Shown piece by piece: positions 1 to 5,517 of a stretch of 7,163 nt of DNA. The stretch comes from Thiotrichaceae bacterium (lineage in GTDB: Bacteria; Pseudomonadota; Gammaproteobacteria; Thiotrichales; Thiotrichaceae). The notes below the pieces were generated by a model. The model worked only from the letters and a program-made list of their open reading frames with translations. It did no database searches and was not told where the DNA came from. Made by a program: the position numbers and the translations under genes. The DNA lies in the NCBI GenBank assembly GCA_027024625.1, contig JALVRY010000055.1, positions 1 to 7,163 of the forward strand, read 5' to 3'. Within the stretch, counting starts at the first letter, position 1. The number at the start of each line of letters is the position of its first letter.

Positions 1-1093
1 GCTACATTTTGATGAGCCGTTAATGCTCGATTGCGGACAAGAGCTCTCATCGTACGATATTGTTTACGAAACTTACGGCACACTAAATGCTGATAAGTCC
101 AATGCTATTTTAATCTGCCATGCCCTCTCAGGTGATCATCATGCAGCAGGTTATCATAGTATGGAAGACCGAAAGCCCGGCTGGTGGGAGTCAGCAATTG
201 GTTCAGGGAAACCCTTTGATACTGATAAATTTTTTATTGTTTCATCAAATAATATTGGTGGTTGCAAAGGCTCAACGGGTCCTACAACTACCAACCCTGA
301 AACAGGCAAGCCTTTTGGCTCTGACTTTCCAATTGTTACGGTTAAAGACTGGATTCGTACTCAGGTATTATTATCAGATAAGCTTGGCATAGATCAGTGG
401 GCTGCTGTGGTTGGTGGGAGTTTAGGGGGAATGCAAGTTTTACAATGGACTATTGATTACCCAGAACGTGTAAAAAATGCAGTAGTTATCGCCGCTGCAC
501 CTCGCTTATCGGCACAGAATATTGCTTTTAATGAGGTTGCTCGGCAAGCCATTATGACTGATCCCGAATTTCATAATGGTCATTTTTACGATCATGATGT
601 CGTACCAGAACGCGGTCTTAAATTGGCTCGAATGCTAGGTCATATTACTTATCTTTCAGATGAATCGATGGGTAAGAAGTTTGGACGAGAGTTACGCGAA
701 GGCTCTATCAAATACGGTTATGATATTGAATTCCAAATTGAAAGTTATCTGCGTTATCAGGGACAAGCTTTTGTCCATCGTTTTGATGCCAATACCTATT
801 TATTGATGACTAAGGCTCTCGATTATTTTGATCCTGCCGCTGATTTTGATGATGATTTGGCTAAAGCATTTGAACAGACGCAATCTAGTTTTTTTGTTGC
901 TTCATTTACTACAGATTGGCGATTTTCCCCTGAACGCTCACAGGAAATCGTCCGAGCCTTGCTTGATGCACATAAACCTGTCAGTTATGTGGAAATTGAA
1001 GCTCCACAGGGACATGATGCCTTCCTTATGCCTATTCCTGATTATTTCTCTGCATTACATGCATTTATGAATAATATCTCGGAGGAATTGTAG
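1..1093 (+). CDS. metX: Homoserine O-acyltransferase MetX, 5' end cut off by window edge
   Basis: This enzyme acylates L-homoserine in the cytoplasm, the first committed step of methionine synthesis. The frame is open from base 2 to the TAG at 1091-1093. Codons before the ATG at 23 read LHFDEPL, which fits the family, so that ATG is internal and roughly 15-20 N-terminal residues are missing. Counting from that Met, the alpha/beta-hydrolase nucleophile elbow GGSLGG lies at 131-136 with Ser133. The likely rest of the catalytic triad is Asp298 (TTDWRFSP) and His331 (QGHDAF). The oxyanion-side segment [12 protein letters not shown] is at 76-87. The DWRF motif resembles gammaproteobacterial MetX proteins reported to prefer succinyl-CoA, whereas acetyl-CoA enzymes commonly have DRLYP-like sequence here. 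Succinyl use is therefore inferred, not shown. metW follows after 2 bp, a conserved pairing. Confidence 0.96.
   Translation, partial: LHFDEPLMLDCGQELSSYDIVYETYGTLNADKSNAILICHALSGDHHAAGYHSMEDRKPGWWESAIGSGKPFDTDKFFIVSSNNIGGCKGSTGPTTTNPETGKPFGSDFPIVTVKDWIRTQVLLSDKLGIDQWAAVVGGSLGGMQVLQWTIDYPERVKNAVVIAAAPRLSAQNIAFNEVARQAIMTDPEFHNGHFYDHDVVPERGLKLARMLGHITYLSDESMGKKFGRELREGSIKYGYDIEFQIESYLRYQGQAFVHRFDANTYLLMTKALDYFDPAADFDDDLAKAFEQTQSSFFVASFTTDWRFSPERSQEIVRALLDAHKPVSYVEIEAPQGHDAFLMPIPDYFSALHAFMNNISEEL
1081..1086 (+). promoter_or_regulatory. Ribosome binding site of metW
   Basis: GGAGGA lies inside the last codons of metX, 9 nt before the metW ATG. It is a near-consensus Shine-Dalgarno sequence and fixes the metW start. 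Its position within metX suggests that the two genes share one transcript. Confidence 0.8.
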
Positions 1094-1095
1094 TC

Positions 1096-1692
1096 ATGCG
1101 AGCTGATTTAAATCAAATTCGTGATTGGATTAAACCCAACTCCCGTGTGCTTGATCTCGGTTGTGGTGATGGCACCTTGATGCAACACCTACAAGAAAAC
1201 CTCAATGTTCAGGGCTATGGTTTAGAAATCAATCATGAAAAAATAACCCAATGTATTGAAAAAAAGGTCTGTGTTATTCAATCTGACTTGAACAAGGGCT
1301 TAGGGGAATACTTTGCCAATAATTCATTTGATTACGTTGTGATGAGCCAAACATTGCAAGCAACTGAGCGACCTGATCATCTACTAATGGAAATGCTTCG
1401 TGTGGGCAAAGAGGCTATTGTTACTTTTCCAAATCATGGACATTGGAAAAACCGCATTTCACTTGGGATATCTGGAAAAATGCCCGTCACTCGCACCATT
1501 CCTTATCAATGGTATAACACACCAAATACACATATGTGTACTGTTAGAGACTTTGAAATTTTCTGCAAAAACAATGACATTCGAATTATAAAACGTACTG
1601 TTGTTGACCATTCACATGAACAAGGGCTTTTGATGGGCTATTTTCCTAATTTATTTGGTGAGATTGCCATGTACCATCTAACAAAAATGTGA
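1096..1692 (+). CDS. metW: Methionine biosynthesis protein MetW (SAM-methyltransferase fold)
   Basis: The protein has 198 residues, the usual MetW length. It has a class I methyltransferase fold with motif I VLDLGCGDG at 18-26 and an acidic residue ending strand 2 at Glu44 (GLEIN). The MetW-typical stretches are FPNHGHWKNR at 111-120 and MPVTRTIPYQWYNTPNTHMC at 129-148. MetW is found beside MetX in many proteobacteria. In some species it is needed for, or increases, homoserine acylation by MetX rather than having a proven methylation substrate. The ATG is 2 bp after the metX stop and has a strong ribosome binding site, so co-translation with metX is likely. No convincing terminator with a T-run follows. 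The next landmark downstream is the palindromic element at 1753. Confidence 0.95.
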   Translation: MRADLNQIRDWIKPNSRVLDLGCGDGTLMQHLQENLNVQGYGLEINHEKITQCIEKKVCVIQSDLNKGLGEYFANNSFDYVVMSQTLQATERPDHLLMEMLRVGKEAIVTFPNHGHWKNRISLGISGKMPVTRTIPYQWYNTPNTHMCTVRDFEIFCKNNDIRIIKRTVVDHSHEQGLLMGYFPNLFGEIAMYHLTKM

Positions 1693-1752
1693 AAAGCATA
1701 CCCGCATTGAATTTATAAAATTCACCTCAATTATGAATTTGTGGGGGAACTA

Positions 1753-1779
1753 AGTAGGAGTGCATAGTTAATTTAACAA
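1753..1779 (+). repeat. Left terminal inverted repeat of the MITE-like element
   Basis: The first 12-13 bases match the right end exactly in reverse complement. A 7-nt unmatched stretch follows, then a second 8-base match. The TA dinucleotide lies immediately outside. Confidence 0.75.
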
Positions 1780-1883
1780 AATTTGCGAAGGATATTTTTT
1801 GATATTCATTCATTATCGAAGAAGCATAGCCCGTGCTACGCGACTGAGAGAATGGCTTGAATAGCGGAAAATAGACCAGTAAA

Positions 1884-1909
1884 TTGTTAAATGTGTGTGC
1901 ACTCCTACT
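1884..1909 (-). repeat. Right terminal inverted repeat of the MITE-like element
   Basis: This is the reverse-complement partner of the left end. The outer 12 bases are perfect and the inner block TTGTTAAA is perfect, separated by 6 unmatched bases. The duplicated TA follows at 1910-1911. Confidence 0.75.
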
Positions 1910-1960
1910 TAAGGCTTAAAACTTTACTTTGCCGTAGTAAACCCTCTGTCATCAGGGCTG

Positions 1961-1991
1961 TTGGCAGAAAATAAGCATATACTGATATACT
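1961..1991 (+). promoter_or_regulatory. Candidate clpS-clpA promoter (extended -10)
   Basis: TATACT at 1986-1991 is preceded by TG and one base (1983-1985), the extended -10 arrangement. A TTGGCA at 1961-1966 could act as a -35 box, but the 19-nt spacer is longer than ideal. Transcription would begin near 1998, giving a leader of about 110 nt before clpS. It lies outside the inserted element, so clpSA need not depend on that element for expression. This is a sequence match only. Confidence 0.35.
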
Positions 1992-2096
1992 AGAAACTGC
2001 AGTGCACATGATAATTTTGTAGCAAAAAATCATTACGATACAAATCTTAATAATTTTGTCTGATAGACTCTTAGAAAAGAGCTTTTGGGGAAATTC

Positions 2097-2100
2097 AGGA
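2097..2100 (+). promoter_or_regulatory. Ribosome binding site of clpS
   Basis: AGGA sits 7 nt before the ATG at 2108 and supports that start. The small CTCTT/AAGAG hairpin at 2068-2081 ends 15 nt upstream and should leave the site accessible. Confidence 0.6.
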
Positions 2101-2107
2101 TAAGAAA

Positions 2108-2428
2108 ATGTCTGATAAAACACAGTACAACGATGAATCTGGTGTGGCGGTAGAGGAATCCCGCCCAGAGGTCAAAGAACCATCACGTTATAAGGTTATA
2201 CTTCTTAACGATGACTTCACTCCAATGGAGTTCGTCGTAGAAATCCTACAGATATTCTTTAACTTGGACGGAGAAAAGGCAACACGCATCATGCTCAATG
2301 TTCATACAAAAGGCAAAGGTATCTGTGGCGTCTATACTAAAGACATCGCTGAAACGAAGGTGAATCAAGTTAATCAATTCGCCAGAGACAACGAACAACC
2401 CTTATTATGTACAATGGAAGAGGCCTAA
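2108..2428 (+). CDS. clpS: ClpS, N-degron adaptor of the ClpAP protease
   Basis: ClpS binds proteins with destabilising N-terminal residues (Leu, Phe, Tyr, Trp) and delivers them to the ClpA N-domain. It also blocks ClpA from taking SsrA-tagged substrates. The protein is 106 residues long, the same as E. coli ClpS. Residues 1-25 are the flexible acidic N-terminal extension. The folded core starts near [18 protein letters not shown] (27-44). The N-degron pocket residues are all present at the E. coli positions: Asn34, Asp35, Asp36, Thr38, Met40, Met62, Val65, His66 and Leu99. The conserved segment [16 protein letters not shown] spans 69-84. The gene lies 4 bp before clpA, the standard gammaproteobacterial arrangement, and the two are almost certainly co-transcribed. 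Confidence 0.97.
   Translation: MSDKTQYNDESGVAVEESRPEVKEPSRYKVILLNDDFTPMEFVVEILQIFFNLDGEKATRIMLNVHTKGKGICGVYTKDIAETKVNQVNQFARDNEQPLLCTMEEA
2418..2423 (+). promoter_or_regulatory. Ribosome binding site of clpA inside the clpS 3' end
   Basis: AAGAGG ends 9 nt before the clpA ATG at 2433 and overlaps the last codons of clpS. This supports translational coupling of adaptor and unfoldase. Confidence 0.6.
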
Positions 2429-2432
2429 AATA

Positions 2433-4727
2433 ATGCTAAGTGCTGAAGTTGAATATTCCATTAGCCAAATGTTCAAAGATGCTCGTGAACGCCGTCATGA
2501 GTTTGTTACTGTTGAACATCTCCTGCTTGTTTTAACAGAAAATCCCAGTGCCGCTGATGCCATGCGTGGTAGCGGTGTAGATATTCCCCTGCTGCAATAC
2601 GAATTAGAAGCTTTTATTGAAGAAAGCACGCCAATTTTGCCCGAAGGTGATGAGCGCGAAATCCAACCCACATTAGGTTTTCAGCGCGTCATACAACGTG
2701 CTGTTTATAGTGCTCAAGCCGCAAGCCAAGGCGAAGTAAACGGTGATGCTGTATTAGTTGCCATCTACGGTGAGCAAGACTCACATGCTGTTTATTATCT
2801 AAACCGTCAAAGCGTTAAACGCCTAGATATTGTGAACTATATCGCACACGGTGTCCGTAAAGATGGCGATGAAGCTGATGACTTTTTGATCGACTTTGAT
2901 GAAGAGAGTAACGAGAATATTCAAGCAGAAGAACAAAATACTGATACCGAAGAAGCTTCAAAGAAACCACTTGATCAGTATGCGGTTAATCTAAATGAAG
3001 AAGCGGCTCTAGGAAATATTGATCCCCTAATTGGACGTGATTCCGAAGTCGAACGTACGGTACAAGTACTCTGTCGCAGGCGTAAAAATAACCCACTACT
3101 CGTTGGAGAAGCGGGTGTTGGTAAAACTGCAATTGCGGAAGGTTTAGCAAAGCGTATTGTCGATGCAGAAGTCCCTGAAATATTAATGGATGCCATTATC
3201 TATTCATTGGATTTAGGTGCATTACTTGCGGGTACAAAATACCGTGGTGATTTTGAGAAACGCTTAAAAGCAGTGATAAATCAAATCAAAACAGAACCAC
3301 ATGCTATTCTTTTTATTGATGAAATTCACACCATTATCGGTGCAGGTGCAACCTCTGGTGGCACTATGGATGCATCTAACCTAATTAAACCTGTACTAGC
3401 ATCAGGTGCATTGAAATGCATCGGCTCCACAACATTTCAAGAATATAACAGCACATTTGAAAAAGACCGTGCATTAGCTCGTCGCTTCCAAAAAATCGAC
3501 ATTAATGAACCTACTGTTGATGAAACCTTTAAAATTTTGCAGGGCTTAAAAACACGTTTTGAGGAACATCACAGCGTTAAATACACGAAACCTGCATTAA
3601 AATCTGCTGCTGAATTATCTGCTCGTTATATTAATGACCGTTTCTTACCAGATAAAGCCATTGATGTTATCGATGAAGCAGGGGCTAATCGACGCTTGCA
3701 GCCTGCATCATCGCGCAAAAAAACTATTAACGTAAAAGACATCGAATCAATTGTTGCAAAGATTGCGCGTATTCCGCCTAAGACAGTATCTAATTCAGAT
3801 ACAGAAACGCTGAAAAAGCTAGATCGTAACCTCAAGCTAGTTGTATTTGGCCAAGATGATGCAATCGACCAACTTAGCACAGCCATCAAAATGGCTCGTT
3901 CTGGCTTGCGTGATGATGATAAGCCAATTGGCTCATTCTTATTTGCAGGACCAACAGGCGTTGGTAAAACTGAGGTGTGTAAGCAATTATCCAGTCACTT
4001 AGGTATAGAGTTACTACGTTTTGATATGTCTGAATACATGGAGCGACACACGGTATCTCGCTTAATCGGTGCTCCTCCAGGTTATATTGGCTTTGATGAG
4101 GGTGGTCTCTTAACAGATGCTGTAAATAAACATCCACATGCAGTTTTATTATTGGATGAAATTGAAAAAGCACATCCTGATGTATTTAATTTATTACTAC
4201 AAGTCATGGATCACGGTACATTAACCGATTCGAATGGACGTAAAGTTGATTTCCGCAACGTCATCCTGATCATGACCAGCAATGCAGGTGCAGAACAACT
4301 TAACCGCAGCTCAATTGGATTTAGCCAACAAGATCACTCAACTGATGGCATGGAAGCAGTTAAGAAAATGTTTACACCTGAATTCCGTAATCGTCTTGAT
4401 GCCATTATTCAATTTAACTCTTTGGATAGTAAAGTCATTACATCTGTTGTTGATAAATTCTTAATTAAGTTAGAAGCTAAATTAGAACCTAAGAAAATCA
4501 CACTGATTGTAGATAACAAAGCTCGAACTTGGCTGGCAGAAAAAGGTCACGACCCACTAATGGGTGCAAGACCAATGGAACGTGTTATTCAAGAAAATAT
4601 CAAAAAGCCTTTAGCCAATGAGCTATTATTTGGTGAACTAAGTCATGGTGGCGGTACAGTTAGAATTACAGAGAAAGACGGTAAACTGGATTTAAGCTTT
4701 GAACATGATACGGCTGTCCCCGCCTAG
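2433..4727 (+). CDS. clpA: ClpA, AAA+ unfoldase subunit of the ClpAP protease
   Basis: ClpA is a hexameric ATPase that unfolds substrates and threads them into ClpP. The length of 764 residues is close to E. coli ClpA. The N-domain that docks ClpS spans about 1-143. An acidic linker rich in Asp, Glu and Asn (about 144-178) follows. AAA module 1 has Walker A GEAGVGKT (225-232), pore loop KYRG (269-272), Walker B ILFIDE (292-297) and arginine-finger candidates Arg350/351. AAA module 2 has Walker A GPTGVGKT (506-513), pore loop GYIG (550-553), Walker B VLLLDE (571-576), sensor 1 TSNAG (615-619) and sensor 2 GARP (711-714). The ClpP-docking loop is SIGFSQQD (627-634). The long coiled-coil middle domain of ClpB and ClpC is absent, which separates it from those relatives. 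No clpP lies in the window. No residue essential to the family appears lost. Confidence 0.98.
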   Translation: MLSAEVEYSISQMFKDARERRHEFVTVEHLLLVLTENPSAADAMRGSGVDIPLLQYELEAFIEESTPILPEGDEREIQPTLGFQRVIQRAVYSAQAASQGEVNGDAVLVAIYGEQDSHAVYYLNRQSVKRLDIVNYIAHGVRKDGDEADDFLIDFDEESNENIQAEEQNTDTEEASKKPLDQYAVNLNEEAALGNIDPLIGRDSEVERTVQVLCRRRKNNPLLVGEAGVGKTAIAEGLAKRIVDAEVPEILMDAIIYSLDLGALLAGTKYRGDFEKRLKAVINQIKTEPHAILFIDEIHTIIGAGATSGGTMDASNLIKPVLASGALKCIGSTTFQEYNSTFEKDRALARRFQKIDINEPTVDETFKILQGLKTRFEEHHSVKYTKPALKSAAELSARYINDRFLPDKAIDVIDEAGANRRLQPASSRKKTINVKDIESIVAKIARIPPKTVSNSDTETLKKLDRNLKLVVFGQDDAIDQLSTAIKMARSGLRDDDKPIGSFLFAGPTGVGKTEVCKQLSSHLGIELLRFDMSEYMERHTVSRLIGAPPGYIGFDEGGLLTDAVNKHPHAVLLLDEIEKAHPDVFNLLLQVMDHGTLTDSNGRKVDFRNVILIMTSNAGAEQLNRSSIGFSQQDHSTDGMEAVKKMFTPEFRNRLDAIIQFNSLDSKVITSVVDKFLIKLEAKLEPKKITLIVDNKARTWLAEKGHDPLMGARPMERVIQENIKKPLANELLFGELSHGGGTVRITEKDGKLDLSFEHDTAVPA

Positions 4728-4733
4728 ATAAGC

Positions 4734-4867
4734 TCTAATTAAACAGAAAGTGATACTTTAGAGACTGTGCAAGTATTCATGGAACAGTCTCTTTAGTTTC
4801 GCCCAAGATAACGGTGTTTCAATATCTTATGGGCAATCGCTGAAGTATCACTTCCAAATTAGATTTT
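4734..4867 (+). other. Nested inverted repeats: possible structured 3' RNA or small RNA
   Basis: Three stems nest without crossing. The closing stem pairs AAGTGATACTT (4748-4758) perfectly with 4843-4853 and can extend inward by a U-G and an A-U pair. Beyond an internal loop it continues outward as TCTAATT (4734-4740) with AATTAGA (4857-4863). Inside it are hairpin two, AGAGACTGT (4760-4768) with ACAGTCTCT (4784-4792), and hairpin three, GCCC+AAGATA (4801-4810) with TATCTT+GGGC (4825-4834, 2-nt bulge). A TTTT run begins at 4864, directly after the closing stem. The U-G pair forms only in plus-strand RNA. This may be the clpA 3' UTR, a processed small RNA, or a repeat element. I do not recognise a known RNA family. 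Confidence 0.45.
4760..4799 (+). terminator. Probable clpA transcription terminator
   Basis: A perfect 9-bp stem (4760-4768 with 4784-4792) and 15-nt loop begins 33 bp after the clpA stop. It is followed by a broken T-rich tract (TTAGTTT, 4793-4799). The loop is long, the stem is only moderately GC-rich and the T-run is interrupted, so termination efficiency is uncertain. It is also one arm of the larger nested structure. Confidence 0.5.
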
Positions 4868-4950
4868 AAAACCTGAACCCATAACTTCGCCACAGATGTA
4901 GCTATAATTGTTTGCCCTTTATCATCGACCTTGAAGCCACTGATTCCAAT

Positions 4951-5517
4951 TTAAAATATTGAAGTTAGTATTGTTCCAAAAGCAATTAGCAGTAATACCA
5001 AAACAGCCAATAAAGCTATAATTGCTAATAACAATGAAAATGGATTAATCAATAAGCCAATATTTAAATACTGGCTAAATACATCGTCTAATTGTCCGAG
5101 TAGAGATTTCATCTCCCATATATTTTTTGCTTGCCCGATAAAGCTCAGTGCTTTTTTCTTATCTTCATTAACTTCTTTCCAAGTCGATTTAACTTCATCA
5201 GTTACATCATCAACAATATTTTCTGCAATATTAGGTAAATCTTTCACCTCTTCCAATGCCCACCAATAACGCAATAGAACTAAGCTCGGTAGAAACACGA
5301 TTCCACAGAGAATTAATGATGCATTCAAAGAGAAATGTTGAATAAAAAAAGCCCAAACAAATAACCATGCCGTAATGATAACACCAAGTAAGGCAATCGC
5401 TCTCACGCCATCTGAAATATTATCAACCAGTGGAACTAGGCGATTAAGCAAATTGAACAATTTATCATCTAGCTTAAGTGCAGCACTCTTGGTATCAGTT
5501 TTATCTAAATCTGACAT
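4951..5517 (-). CDS. Uncharacterised membrane protein downstream of rlmI
   Basis: I do not recognise the family. The product has 188 residues. A polar N-terminus (1-17) is followed by a segment with amphipathic potential (about 18-36) and two hydrophobic segments at about 38-60 and 65-83. A charged, probably soluble stretch (about 88-145) is rich in Asp, Glu and Lys. The end is strongly hydrophobic (about 153-187), long enough for one or two membrane passes. There is no signal peptide and no catalytic motif. The ATG overlaps the last 13 nt of rlmI in another frame, and AAAGG (5524-5528) lies 6 nt before it, so translation is probably coupled to rlmI. The frame stays open for 43 codons after the TAA at 4953-4951. 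An inner-membrane location is inferred from hydrophobicity alone. Confidence 0.8.
   Translation of the reverse strand: MSDLDKTDTKSAALKLDDKLFNLLNRLVPLVDNISDGVRAIALLGVIITAWLFVWAFFIQHFSLNASLILCGIVFLPSLVLLRYWWALEEVKDLPNIAENIVDDVTDEVKSTWKEVNEDKKKALSFIGQAKNIWEMKSLLGQLDDVFSQYLNIGLLINPFSLLLAIIALLAVLVLLLIAFGTILTSIF

Larger units (their letters stand above)
1753..1909. mobile_element. MITE-like foldback element, 157 bp, TA target duplication
   Basis: The termini are AGTAGGAGTGCA (1753-1764) and its exact reverse complement TGCACTCCTACT (1898-1909). A second matched block is TTTAACAA (1772-1779) against TTGTTAAA (1884-1891). Together they make inverted repeats of about 27 bp. The palindrome continues inward: 1793-1808 pairs imperfectly with 1858-1873, and a central hairpin joins GCATAGC (1824-1830) to GCTACGC (1835-1841) with one mismatch. 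All arms share nearly one symmetry axis near 1831-1833. The direct dinucleotide TA flanks both ends (1751-1752 and 1910-1911). There is no transposase. Size, structure and TA duplication fit a non-autonomous element mobilised by an IS630/Tc1-mariner-type transposase. The architecture recalls Neisseria Correia elements, but the termini differ. Whether it is repeated elsewhere in the genome cannot be seen here. Confidence 0.75.
1693..2107. other. Non-coding region between metW and clpS
   Basis: No credible gene was found on either strand. The first 58 bp are AT-rich and contain a 7-bp stem with a 3-nt loop at 1708-1724 but no T-run. The foldback element and its TA duplication occupy 1751-1911. 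The remaining 196 bp form the clpS leader, with a candidate extended -10 promoter and two small hairpins: TTTACT at 1923-1928 with AGTAAA at 1936-1941, and CTCTT at 2068-2072 with AAGAG at 2077-2081. A 72-codon reading frame on the minus strand (2123-1905) runs through the clpS start and into the element, has no recognisable protein character, and is not accepted as a gene. Confidence 0.75.
4728..4950. other. Gap between convergent clpA and membrane-protein genes
   Basis: The two transcription units meet here. The gap holds the nested inverted repeats described separately (4734-4863). The remaining stretch, 4864-4950, has no clear gene, though the minus-strand frame continues open beyond the neighbouring stop codon down to a TGA at 4819-4821. 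Confidence 0.7.

Noticed and set aside
23..25. ATG at 23 as the true metX start
   Set aside because: The frame is open upstream and encodes family-typical residues ([10 protein letters not shown]), so the real start lies outside the window.
1708..1724. TGAATTT-ATA-AAATTCA hairpin after metW as a terminator
   Set aside because: The stem is almost entirely A-T and no T-run follows, so it is a weak candidate.
1884..1911. Outward promoter at the right end of the MITE-like element driving clpS
   Set aside because: TTGTTA with 16-nt spacing leads only to TACTTA, which matches the -10 consensus at too few positions.
1942..1957. CCCT...AGGG stem as a terminator upstream of clpS
   Set aside because: The stem has only 4 bp with an 8-nt loop and no T-run, so it is expected by chance.
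1905..2123. Minus-strand 72-codon reading frame upstream of clpS
   Set aside because: It runs across the clpS start, the promoter candidate and the end of the palindromic element. Its product lacks any recognisable domain and it has no good ribosome binding site.
2975..3196. Minus-strand reading frames inside clpA (for example 2975-3196, 3626-3889, 3886-4173)
   Set aside because: They are complementary-strand shadows of a strongly conserved gene and show no protein family features.
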